The notes under the pieces were generated by a model. The model did no database searches and was not told the origin of the DNA. It saw nothing but the letters and a program-made list of their open reading frames with translations. Shown here in pieces: positions 1 through 10,073 of a stretch of 64,000 nucleotides of DNA; position 1 is the stretch's first letter, and each line of letters opens with the position of its first letter. Position numbers and translations under genes: made by a program. This DNA is from Varroa destructor (Eukaryota; Arthropoda; Arachnida; Mesostigmata; Varroidae). The stretch spans positions 26,357,344 through 26,421,343 of the forward strand of contig NW_019211454.1 of the NCBI RefSeq assembly GCF_002443255.2. Direction: 5' to 3'.

Positions 1-2852
1 TTGTCGCACTGTTTTATGCAAACGCGCTTGCACATGGACAGTGAAGATACAGATTTTCGTTGTAATCTTAAGTCACAGTTATACCTTTGTGTATTTTTCT
101 GTTTCTTTCTTTTTTACTTACTTTATTACCTTATCTGTTAGCAGCGTCGGTTTAGATTAGCAAAAAAACTATACAAGGTATAGCCAGATCGGGATAAAGG
201 TGCTAAAAATTTAGCTATGTATATTTAGATTTCGTTCTCCCTAATTCGCTTCTCGGAAAGCCGGAAAAAAGTTAACACCACCTCTGTGAAACTGATAGTG
301 CCTACAGGGGTAAGGCCTAGAAGCGGAAGGGCCTTATACCTGTCCTTGATCTGGTTTAAAGCAATTCGACAGATTAATAAATGAAACACTTAAAAAATAT
401 CGTTCAAAAATCGTCCGTGTTTTTCAGTACGAACGCAATAGAGAATCACAAGTGGAAGGATATGTCTAGGGAAAATCTGTCCTGGACAAATGATAACCAT
501 ACTTGTAAATATTGTGATTTGTCTAACCCTTTGTGCCATGGAAATGATGATATCATTACTGATAGGAATAACAAGTACTTTACCACATAAAATGTCAAGC
601 GGCGCGTATATATTAAACAGCAAACTTGGAGCGAAAATCAATCGTTCGACGTACATCAATATTGCCTAGTCTTAGAGATATTTCAGTAGAGGGAACGACC
701 CTATTAATAATTTTGTCTGTTTGTAAGACGCTGCCAAGCGGTTCTTATAGAACCAGAAGAGCAGTTGTATGAGTGTAGAAAAAAAAAGTACCATTTTTGC
801 CATACATTGTAGTTTGCCAGTATCATCAATACAGTGAAGCTTTGCAATGTTAATGTAAACCTTTAACGTTACCCCGCGTATGGATCGTCATTATAGAAGA
901 CAAAATTGCATATATTTAGTTCTATAATGGTGGTAATTTAACTATCACTAGGTGCATTTCCAAGTTACCTCAGCCTATGAACAACGTGAATCCCCATTTT
1001 ATCTTACATTATACTCTCTTATTAGAATAATTAACCCGGCTAATTCAGTTATTCAATGGGAACTTAGACTTCTTTCATACAAATGCTGTTTTCGTTTGGT
1101 GAAGGGTAAGTTTACTTTCCAAAACGATTAAGTTGTTACTCAAGCCCAAAACGTACGATGACCTGAGACTGGCTACTGATAAATTCATAGCCGTAACAAG
1201 TAGTAAAATTGATGGTCTCATTCTTGGTGAACGTGGTAATATTGAATATGAATTTTTTTTGTACAAAATATGTACGAATCAAAATTTTCAGCTATCAAAT
1301 ACTGATGTATTCTGTACGTTATGGCTCGCAAACGTCGAAATACAGAAAGTATGCTTTAAAAGTTCGGGAAATAGGCGTCTATTTTGTGTAACTTACGTTG
1401 CAGTATCGGGAGCAGGAATTGGAGAGCTGCAATATAGCAAAGGCATAGTGGATCGGGGTTAGATATGTGGGTCATTTGAAACCAAAAACAGAACATCAAT
1501 ACGCATATTTGCTTATTATGGTAATAATACCCATAAACAATGCAAAAATTTACATGTTGGAAGATGCTACAAAAATTGTATAATAATTCACACATATGTA
1601 CATTTCCTGTTTGCTGCCAATATCTATTTATAAAATAAATGGTAAAATATCTAGAAATTGAGTAACAAAAGTATACTGTGTAACATACTGTGTACGTTGT
1701 TTTAGGTATAACCATTGAATAAAGTAATAGATATCGTAAGTTAAACTGAAATAAATTACGCAAAGGTTTTATATAAAAGTCAATACATATATATATATAT
1801 ATACCTGGTCCGATCGTTGTTTCGGTGCTCGTCGTTGATTGGTTTAATTTTTTTTTAGGTTAGTATATAATACAAACATTCTAATATTGGTGGATTTACT
1901 TTAGATGATCTTAATGCATATTTATCTCCACGTTTACACCGTGTACTATTTTGTAGACGAGAGAGGCCGGTTAGATCATTTTCTTCTAATAAAGTGTTTT
2001 GCCACATTATTTTGGGCGCATCTAACCCAAGCATAATTTCTCGTCGTTGCAAAATTCATACGCCTACCATCAAATTGTACCTCAACTGGCTTTCATCACA
2101 GGTTAGGAATGTTTTTAAATAATAACACCAATTTTGGTTGAAGGCATATTGTGGTTTCCCTTTCAATGACGCTGTATGGCCTAGGTCAGGGTTGGTAGAT
2201 TAACTTGGCTTAAAAGCTGTTGTCGTTCTCCACTGTTGGCTTAACGCATAAAAACTCTTCGTGTTCTTGTTGCTGGCTGTCTATCACGTTGTGGGTCCTG
2301 CGTACGGCTTCGTTTTTTTCTAGACGACGACGTCGTTATTGACGAGAAATATAACAGGACCTCTATTGGATGTCATTTTAAAAATTAATACCACAGGTGC
2401 CTGCTGCTGCCGTAACATTTTTTCGTTCTTTTCTCGCAAATGTGGCACCTCTATTCAGTTTGATTTGTTTGTATCGATGCCTTTGTATTTTTGTTTAAAT
2501 CCTTCTCTTTGCTTGATGTTATTAATTCGATTACTTTCGTTCTTCTCCCCATTCCTCTTGAATCTTCTTTCATCTTACATTAGTCTATGAATAGATGGAT
2601 GGGTGTTTCTATGGTACGATGGCGCGAGATTTGTTGGCTGGTTGAATATGTATACGAATATATAACGTGAAAAATGCAGTTGATAAGTAGTTCCCGTGAC
2701 TCTGGTGGCGCCGCCGAAAGCAAATGTACATCAGGGTTGCGGAGGGCAATCGCCAGATTTCCACGGAAAAATGATCGACTATAACGCCGTAAGGGACTTT
2801 AAGTCTCGACGTACGTACTGGTTCATGTATTAGTTACTGACGAATTTTGGTA
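1..2852. other. No supported gene; AT-rich intergenic DNA
   Basis: I see an (AT)n tract near 1785-1803 and several chance-like ORFs. The longest, 1133-1462 on plus (109 codons from a TTG), has no ATG and no splice context. A minus-strand open stretch at 1855-2052 (KIMWQNTLLEENDLTGLSRL) looks protein-like, but I cannot tie it to a gene. Confidence 0.5.
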
Positions 2853-2858
2853 TTTAAT
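2853..2858 (-). terminator. Possible poly(A) signal variant ATTAAA
   Basis: On the minus strand the hexamer ATTAAA lies about 180 nt past the proposed stop codon at 3038. The hexamer is common in AT-rich DNA, so this is only a position that fits the gene model. Confidence 0.2.
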
Positions 2859-3037
2859 TATTTTTTTAGGGGTAGGAAAGTTGAAAATTGGTGCCGGTAA
2901 AATCCAATTTTTTTTTCATTGGTTCGTACGCTACTCTGAACACTCTTTTTGCTGTTCCTCTTCGACCTATACGACCTATTTCTCTTATTTGCAAAATGAA
3001 TAGGTTAGCGAGTTATGAATCAGTTATTTTGATGAGT

Positions 3038-3086
3038 TTAGTTATCGAACGCGTACGCAACCCTCTGCCGCCCGCGGTTCGGCCGA
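3038..3086 (-). CDS. Terminal exon of secreted proline-rich protein gene (candidate)
   Basis: This is the proposed last exon. On the minus strand it follows a polypyrimidine-rich acceptor (CTTCCGTTTGTTCACAG). It begins with a single T that completes the proline codon left open by the 1.9-kb exon (phase 2), then reads RPNRGRQRVAYAFDN and stops at TAA. The short tail is basic and fits a GC-rich patch in AT-rich surroundings. The intron to the previous exon would be 239 bp. It rests on the splice signal and phase match alone; another acceptor further downstream is possible. Moderate confidence. Confidence 0.45.
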
Positions 3087-3325
3087 CTGTGAACAAACGG
3101 AAGACGGCTGATCAGTGAACAAACTATTTCATACCTACTCTATATATATATCCGATGTACGTATATACGTCGAATAGCAAGCACGATTTTTTTAATTTAG
3201 TTCTTGATTCCGATACATATTTGGCTGTGATTGTCAAAAAAAGGCAAACATGAAATAGTTATAATTGTGCGCTAAATCTTTAACTAATTAGTAAATAGAT
3301 ATTAGAAATTCTCCGCAGTACTTAC

Positions 3326-5242
3326 GGGAGAGGTGCTGGTAGCTTTCCAGGTACTTGTTCTTCCTGAGGAAGGTACTCTGGCTGTGGAGGCGCCACACGC
3401 TCTCCAGGCTTATATCCGGGCTTGACTCTCCTATGTACCGGTGTTAGAGCTGGAGCAGGACGCGGCTGTGGTACTGGGGCTGGAGGGGTTGTCGGTGCTG
3501 GTAGGGCTGTCGACGCTGGTCGCGGTGCTCTTGTTGGCTCGAAATTTACGTGTTTCACCGGCGGCTCTTCTGGTTGATACTGCGGTTGTGGCCGTCTTGG
3601 TACAATTGTCTGCAAACTTGGTTGAGATGTAGGTTGTGGTTTTGATGCAGGCGGCAGCTGCGGAGCAGGAGCCGGTTGCGGAGCTGGCGGCTGATAATTA
3701 TTTATAGGTCTTCTTGGAGGAACTGTGGGAAGTGGCGTTGGTGCCGGTAGGGGTGGAGGTGGCGTTGGTCTGACAGCTGGAGGGGAAGCTGGCCTTGGAA
3801 CGGGCGAAGGCCGTGGAGCTGGTGGCTGGGGTCTAGGTACCGGCTGTGGTGGAGGAGTTTGAGGTCTAGGTGGAGGAGGCTGATAGCTTGGTCTTTGTCT
3901 CGAGGGCGGAATAGTGGGAACTGACGGCGTCGGGCTAGGTGTTGGTGGAGGAGGAGGGGGTCTGGGCGCTGGTGGAGGAGGAGGAGGAGGTGGTGGAGGC
4001 CTAGGCGCCGGGGGAGGTGGCNNNNNNNNNNNNNNNNNNNNNNNNNGGGGGTCTGGGCGCCGGTGGAGGAGGAGGAGGTCTGGGCGCCGGTGGAGGAGGA
4101 GGAGGTCTGGGCGCCGGTGGAGGAGGAGGGGGTCTGGGCGCGGCTGATAGCTTGGCTGTGGTCTACTAGGGGGAATTGTTGGCACTGGCCTTGGTGCCGG
4201 GGGAGGTGGTGGAGGTCTAGGTTCCGGGGGAGGTGGTAGAGGCCTAGGTTCCGGGGGAGGTGGTAGAGGCCTAGGTTCCGGGGGAGGTGGTAGAGGCCTA
4301 GGTTCCGGGGGAGGTGGTGGAGGCCTAGGTGCCGGGGGAGGCGGCGGAGGTATGGGCGCCGGGGGTAGTGGTGGAAGTGGTGTAGGTACCGGCGGAAGTG
4401 GCGGCTGATAGCTCGGTTGTGGTCCACTAGGGGGAATTGTTGGCACTGGTGCAGGAGGAGGGGGCGGTAGGCTCGGAGCTGGTGGAGGCGGCCTTGGTGC
4501 AGGAGGAGGGGGTGGTAGGCTCGGAACTTGTGCGGGCGGAATAGGTATTGGCACCGGTGGAGGGGGAGGTGGCCTTGGAGCAGGCGGAAGTGGTTGTGGT
4601 ACAGTAGGAGGAACTGTTGGCACTGGTGTTGGTATCGGTGGAGGAGGAGGGGGTGGTCTGGGAGCTGGAGGCGGAACTGGCTGCGGTGCTGGCACAGGTG
4701 CCGGTGGAGGTGGTGGTGGTGGTGCAGGGCTGGGCGCCGGCGCAGGAGAAGGTGGCGCTGGAGCTGGAGGAAGGGGTTGATAAATTGGTTTAGTAGGAGG
4801 TGCTGTTGGGCTTGGTACAAGGGGAGGCAGAGGTGGAGGTGCCGGCGAGGGTGCAGGTCTGGGTGCCGGCGGAGGCGCAGGTCTGGGAATCGGGGGAGGC
4901 GCAGGTCTTACAGAAGGAGTATAGTTATTAGGCCTTCTGGGTGGCACTGTTCGAGAAGGAGAAGGAGGGGGAGCAGGATAATGTACTGGCGCTGGTGAGT
5001 ATGGCCTAGGTGGGGCAGGTGGAGGCTGGTAGCTAGGAATAGGTGGTATGAGTGGTGGTCGATAAAGCGGTGGCGGCGGAGAAGGTGGAGCTGGACGGAA
5101 AGCCGGCGGGGGAGGTTGATAGTTGGGAATAGGACGATTTGGTGGCACAGTTGGACTCGGGTGCCGAAACGGCTGTGGAGCGGGCCTAAACGAAGGGCTG
5201 TAGTTGTTGGGCCGCTTTGGAGGAACGGTGGGGTAGGATGGC
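3326..5242 (-). CDS. Main proline-rich exon of secreted extensin-like protein
   Basis: About 638 codons, open from a good acceptor (CTATTTTCACAG) to a near-consensus donor (GTAAGTAC). More than half of the residues are proline. About ten copies of a module, T-[VI]-P-P-x-R-P followed by a few residues and Y-x-P, are spaced between stretches of A-P-R-P-P-P-P, P-E-P-R-P-L-P-P-P and similar units. The C-terminal part is more charged (VKHVNFEP, GYKPGERVAPPQPEYLPQEE). This composition is typical of structural extracellular proteins (extensin-like, cuticle, eggshell or cement type). I see no chitin-binding or enzymatic domain and cannot name an orthologue. Reading open upstream of 5242 is intronic: the residues there (Lys/Phe/Ile-rich) are unlike the rest. 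The exon contains an assembly gap and a local frameshift. Both flanking junctions are phase 2. Confidence 0.85.
4022..4046. other. Assembly gap (25 N) inside coding repeat
   Basis: Twenty-five undetermined bases interrupt the proline-coding tandem repeat. The number is not a multiple of three and the true length is unknown, so residue numbers past this point are provisional. Confidence 0.99.
4047..4345. repeat. Coding minisatellite, 27-bp units
   Basis: Two arrays of 27-bp units encode nine residues each on the minus strand. At 4047-4140 the units encode A-P-R followed by six prolines; at about 4200-4345 they encode P-E-P-R-P-L-P-P-P with near-identical copies. The unit length is a multiple of three, so copy-number change would keep the frame. 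Between the arrays (about 4138-4146) the reading frame slips by one: in the annotated frame the first array reads as D-P-L-L-L-H-R-R-P repeats, while the proline frame continues one register away. Confidence 0.9.
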
Positions 5243-5693
5243 CTGTGAAAATAGTATTTCTGTATTAGTTTCTTAATAAACATGCGACGTGTTATACAAA
5301 AAAAATGCAATAAATGTGCTGTGTCACATTTAAAACGAATTTTCTTCAACCAAAAATAGTCTCCTTAGTGTGGGTTCACGATCTTCGCATACAGAGCTGT
5401 GTTCAGCGTATTGTAAAAACAGCGGCGAGTAGGCAACGACTTCACAACACGGACGCTTGAAAATCACAAGGGCTTGCAACTTACTTGGATGCATAGCACG
5501 AGTCGACATTACACAATTTAAAAATACAACAAACATTACGCTCTCGATATTCGACACAGGACAAAAGCTCTAGAAACACATACAACAAAAAAAAAATTTA
5601 AACAGACCAGGCGGGTGCTTTACAAGATAATGGAATCAGATGCACTGTGCTGTAGAGAAACTTTTTTCTTTTCCATTACTTTTATCATCTTAC

Positions 5694-5741
5694 TCAATCG
5701 TGTTGTCCTCAACCAAATCTGTCGACTCGCCGGTTGGTTCA
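5694..5741 (-). CDS. 48-nt acidic exon of proline-rich protein gene
   Basis: This short exon has a good acceptor (ATTCATCCTTTCAG) and a good donor (GTAAGATG). Its length is a multiple of three and it is phase 2 on both sides, so it can be included or skipped without changing frame. In phase with its neighbours it encodes V-EPTGESTDLVEDNTI-E, an acidic linker between the Trp/Tyr-rich exon and the proline-rich exon. Read one register away, the same stretch gives NQPASRQIWL, which looks like frataxin but is not in frame. Support comes from two splice sites plus phase agreement on both sides. Confidence 0.55.
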
Positions 5742-6044
5742 CTGAAAGGATGAATTTGTCATCTTCAGGATGAGGCAATTCGCACTTCCGGGATCTTCTC
5801 AAAAAAACTCAACGCTAAAATAATTTGCATAAAAAAGATTCTTAACACAATATGCCTTGTACATTTGATTGATACATTTTATAACGAACTGCAACTCTAC
5901 TTTGATTCAATTTTAAGTTTGTTGAAATATCTAAACAGATAAAAAAAAAATTAAGACTAAATAATGAATGTGTTTCTGAAACGAATGCATGTATAACCGA
6001 GCTTCGGTAATGCTTATTGTTTAGTTAGATTGCATTGCTATCAA

Positions 6045-6048
<4 letters not shown>

Positions 6049-6076
<28 letters not shown>
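6049..6076. repeat. (AT)n microsatellite
   Basis: Perfect alternating AT of about 28 bp, inside the intron between the acidic and Trp/Tyr-rich exons. Confidence 0.95.
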
Positions 6077-6079
<3 letters not shown>

Positions 6080-6923
6080 TTTATGCGCATACATACAAGC
6101 TTTCAATAAAAATCAAGTTTCAGAGTTATTTTTTTGCTTCAATCAGTGATGTTCCGGGTTTTAGGTACTATGAACTAATGTTCTGTATCGCCATTGGATA
6201 TCCCAAATATGGCAAAACTATTTTTAAATATTCTTAATAAAATTCGCTTTATAGTAATGACTCGTATGCTTTTGTCTGGCATTTTTCTGTCATCGATCCA
6301 CTTCTACATGGATCTTTGTATCGGTTGCCAATTTAGAACCAAATCAAAAACGGGAGAACGTACACGCACTATCTATTAATACACGCAGTAATCACACCTT
6401 TAGACACCAAACTAGATTGTATGTTATATATACATCTCTGTATATATAATATAATGTTTATAATGCTTGAGATTTGCTTTTACTGCCTGCAAGTACGGTT
6501 TATGTTTTCAATATTGCTTTCCATATGTTTAGCTATTCGTCGACGCGCCCCATCATCTCTCGCTTGAGACGTAAACCAAATCGGAGCCTCGAATGACCAA
6601 TAAAATATTCATCTATCAGTAATCCATCGATCTATCCTTAATCCTTTCACCAAACTTTACGCAATTTCATGCAAAATCTCTCCCTATCTCTATTTTAGAG
6701 ATGCGAATCTCCGATTTACAGAGAGGTTTAAATCGAAACGGAAGTGAGAAATAAACCAATACGGTACAGGTTGCTTGCGAAGCAGTTTAGCAAACGTTTT
6801 AACGGGAAAACGGATCGTTTAATCCCGTTAATATGAGTGGCTAGTGACTGTCGAAGGGACGTTGCGGTAGCGGACAGTTTCGCAAGATGCAGCTAGCGTA
6901 GTTCAATCAGTCGCGCCACTTAC

Positions 6924-7025
6924 ACGATGTTCTGTCTATTAAGTTCATCCTCATTGCCTTTAGACGGCTTGTACCTTGAAGGGAAAAAGGTCTCCTCGCT
7001 GAAATACCAGTCCGCATTATCATAT
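6924..7025 (-). CDS. Trp/Tyr/Glu-rich exon of proline-rich protein gene
   Basis: A 102-nt internal exon between acceptor CCCATTTATGACAG and donor GTAAGTGG, phase 2 on both sides. Joined to the signal-peptide exon it reads R-YDNADWYFSEETFFPSRYKP and continues SKGNEDELNRQNI before the next junction. It is GC-richer than its flanks and hydrophilic, with aromatic residues and acidic patches and no cysteine. It continues the N-terminal non-repetitive region of the mature protein. I recognise no family. The first junction rebuilds an Arg codon (AG+A) and the second a Val codon (GT+T). The phase agreement with three neighbours is the main evidence. Confidence 0.75.
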
Positions 7026-7862
7026 CTGTCATAAATGGGATCATGTTAAGTTCAAGGTAAAATGATGAGCAAAAACGACTTTGACGTTTCGCTAACATAT
7101 GTGTGCATTTCGATTTCAAATTCGACATATCGATAAAGTTTCAAGACCTGTTGTACAGTCTGATATAACGCAAATGCATCTTGTTTGTCAAACTAAACAA
7201 CAGATAAGGGATAAATAAACACAGACGCTCCGCGCTGTCTCCAGAGCACGCGACAATACACGCTATCGATAAACGCCTCCCACTGTTTACTTAACGACTG
7301 CGAATCGATTTACAATGATATGCTTACAATTGTAAAGCCTTATCATCGTTGCTACTCCTTTGTCTGCAGGATTAGGATACAAGCACTAATTGTTGCTTAC
7401 TGTCAACGGTACCTACTTCATGGGCATAATATATGAAGTTTACAAATCAAACCAGCTCCGTGTAAGGAGGTGACGCGACAGGGTGTTTCGTTTGTTCTGA
7501 CTCTGTCTTGCCCCTGCTAGATTCTATGAAGGGAATATATGGAAACACACGAACGAATATAAACGGAGAGTTGATCAATATGTACTGTTCACCAGCGTTA
7601 CGACCGGGGTTATTCGTAGCCAAAGGCCGTTTCGTCTATTCAAAGTATAAACCCCAACTAGTGCTGAGAAACTTTCGATTTTACTCTACTAAAGGCATCA
7701 TCCCAATGCCCCTGCTATGCCAATTCAACCTAATGAAATGGACAGGGCATTTATTATAAATGGCATTTCGATATTGAAGTATCAAACTATAGGTGTTATT
7801 CGTATAGACTCTAAGTGGATACTCTAATCTTTGCGCTTGAACTTCGAACTCAAAGTGTGTAC

Positions 7863-8122
7863 CTGGGATCGTTGGCTGCGGCATATGGTACCGACTGTGA
7901 ATCTTCCGAGTCGCGAATGTGGTTTCTCCACCAATCTACCCACCAATTTCCGGCATCGCGAGTACCCAATTTTGTGGCGCTGCGCTTCTGTAGATGATGC
8001 GCATGGGTAACGATTTCATTATATTGTTGAAGACCTATCGGGTCTATGCGAATCGGGTACAGTTGAAGTTCTGCTGAAGCGCTTTGGAGCGCATACGCTG
8101 CCAATACCGCCAGGAGCCATGA
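7863..8122 (-). CDS. Signal-peptide exon of secreted proline-rich protein
   Basis: Acceptor TATGTTTTACAG and donor GTACAC flank 260 nt (86 codons plus two bases). The exon opens with SWLLAVLAAYALQSASA, a clear hydrophobic signal-peptide core with an Ala-x-Ala cleavage site, so it enters at phase 0 with Met and a few residues on an earlier exon. The mature N-terminus is about 69 residues: ELQLYPIRIDP, then a dibasic HHLQKRS site that a furin-like protease could cut, then a tryptophan cluster GNWWVDWWRNH and an acidic/Ser patch. An ATG two bases into the exon is in a different frame and is ignored. If the donor were not used the frame would stop at TGA at 7850. Splitting a signal peptide after a few codons is a common gene structure for arthropod cuticle proteins. 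Confidence 0.75.
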
Positions 8123-8770
8123 CTGTAAAACATAAAAGGCATTCAGATTAATATGGCTGTTTTAGGTATTTCAGCGCTATCGTTAGACCTATAAGTTGAG
8201 CGTTGTTAAAAACTGTGAGTACATCGATTGTTTGCATTGTGTCATGTATTACGTTCAGTATCTATAATGAATAGTCAAAATATATTTTTCATTTCTAAAG
8301 TGACATGATTAGATCATAACTAAAGACAGAGTTTCACTCCAGAGTACTTAATTAAACCACCTACATTTGAACGGAGCAGTCATTTCCCAAAGTATTCATT
8401 GGATTAGTTTTCAGAGCAAATTTGAAAATTTATCATTGCGAGTTCGTCGAACGATTGTTGGTAAGGTGGAGTAATAGGAACCCTACTCTATATGTCTACG
8501 ATTCATCGGTTTACCGATATGATATACGCAAAAAGAGTGTTCCGGAACTCTTTTCTTATTCGTTTTCTTCTCAACGCTGACAAGGTTAAACAGGCCATCT
8601 AAGGTAGACGCTTAGTCAGAAATCACCTACTAGTACGAGAAGAGGGAAAAGTCGACAATAGTACACTAATTCCACCTGAGCTGGAGAGATCTGAGTTTCT
8701 AGCATTTATTGCTATGTTTTTCGGCCATTATAAAAGTGAAAACCATCTGTTTGCCAAGAGAACTAGTCAC

Positions 8771-8782
8771 GGCAAATTGCAT
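8771..8782 (-). CDS. Alternative start exon (MQFA) for the secreted gene
   Basis: On the minus strand AAAATG begins MQFA and is followed at phase 0 by GTGACT, a weak donor. It would give MQFA-SWLLAVLAAY with an intron of about 650 bp. The donor is weaker than that at 31156, but the distance is far shorter. Only transcript data could choose. Confidence 0.2.
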
Positions 8783-9955
8783 TTTCGCTCAGTTCCCACG
8801 CATTTCAGTCTCAACTGATATAACTGTAGCCGCTCGTGTTAGTTCTGACCGCAATCAAAGCAACGTTACTATAGCATCGCCCGCGGCTTTCAATACAAAT
8901 CTTGCAGGAACTTTGACTATGTTTTTAAATGAAAACGTACCCTTTTTCCTTATAGCTTTAATTTATCATAGATCGAACAATGCTCCACTATAAATCGTCC
9001 AAGTACTAACTGAATAAGGGTGTCGAGTTGTTACGCGCGATCATGCCTATATTAGGAATTACTTCAGTTGGTAACTAGATTTTTCTTCTTTGTGCACTCG
9101 TCGCTTTTGATGGTTTCTGTTTTTTGACGCTCCGGTTGTGCACGCCTTTCACGTGTGTCGCTGTCACAGAATTTGGTTATACTGGTATTAATGTACGATA
9201 GTTTTGGCCTTTGAGCGGGATCGGTAAAGAAATCATATGGATTTCATTTGTTTGAAGTAGGAAGCACTAGAGAAAATTTAAGCTTAGAGCAAAATGTTTC
9301 AATGCTTCAGAGTAAGGACTAAACACTTACTCGTCCAATATCAAAAAGTTAATATACAAATGTTTTTACGAAAAAAATCACGTCAACTTATTTCGGGTAG
9401 TATCTGATATAACGATTTAAAACTGCTCTTATTATAAGATTTTATTCTATTGATACATGGCCATTTTTTATCCAGCTGACGAATGTGTTGAAGGCTATAA
9501 TCTTAGCTGTCGTTAAGGCTGGACCAATGTGCATATTTATCACTTTCAGAGAAAAAATTTTGTCTAAGATTCAGAAGATTTAATTGAAGTACTTTTGGTA
9601 ATCTCAGGGTAGCTGAAATAAATTAGGAACAATCTTTTGACATGGCAACAGATTCATGTTGACTGTACAAAGGATTTTTAAAGCTTCCTTCATTTTTCGG
9701 AAATAACCATTTCCTTAGTGCAGAGGTTTATCTGATTTCTCACCTTCCAGCCCCATCATCATCATCCGATATCTGCAATAATTAATGAAGTCCATAATTT
9801 GCTTTTCTCCTCCTTTTTGCCGAGCAACTCTCATCACGTATAGTGATTCTCATTTGGCTTGTCGGGGCCGTCTTCGTTGAATATGTGAACACAAACATAC
9901 AATGTATACATGTATCAGCAAGCGTATGTATACTTCACTACTATTTCGTTCGCAG

Positions 9956-10073
9956 GGCCAGGGGAAGGCAGACGTCAGAGGGCAAACGTCTTGACTATGG
10001 GAGCGACAGCGTTCACACGCCGACGTCTGTGCATCTGAGCCCCGCGATTTCCCTGTTCCACCGGCTCTTCTAA
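9956..10073 (+). CDS. Candidate terminal exon, plus strand
   Basis: Acceptor CTATTTCGTTCGCAG is followed by a GC-rich open frame that enters at phase 2 and ends at TAA: ARGRQTSEGKRLDYGSDSVH, then TPTSVHLSPAISLFHRLF. It looks like a hydrophilic cytoplasmic or disordered tail with Ser/Thr. I cannot identify the family or the upstream exons. It would be nested, in antisense, in the long first intron proposed for the minus-strand gene. The local GC rise and the strong acceptor are the evidence; an open frame of this length can also arise by chance. Confidence 0.35.

Noticed and set aside
3702..4820. Long minus-strand His/Leu-rich open frame (372 codons)
   Set aside because: It is the out-of-register shadow of the proline repeat; CCN repeats keep the other frames open too.
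4528..4998. Plus-strand Arg/Trp-rich open frame
   Set aside because: Antisense shadow of the proline-coding repeat; extreme Arg/Trp composition.
5484..5557. MSNIESVMFVVFLNCVMSTR, a signal-peptide-like start with donor GTAAGT just upstream of the proline-rich exon
   Set aside because: It leaves phase 1, while the proline-rich exon needs phase 2; splicing them would shift the frame. The phase-matched upstream exons explain the gene better.
5620..5802. Minus-strand frame with NQPASRQIWL, resembling the frataxin QIWL motif
   Set aside because: The similarity covers about ten residues only. The same DNA forms a phase-compatible exon of the proline-rich gene in another frame, and no other frataxin segment is nearby.
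9740..9770. Minus-strand ATGATGATGATGGGGCTGGAAG before GTGAGA as first exon of the secreted gene
   Set aside because: It leaves phase 1 but the signal-peptide exon needs phase 0.
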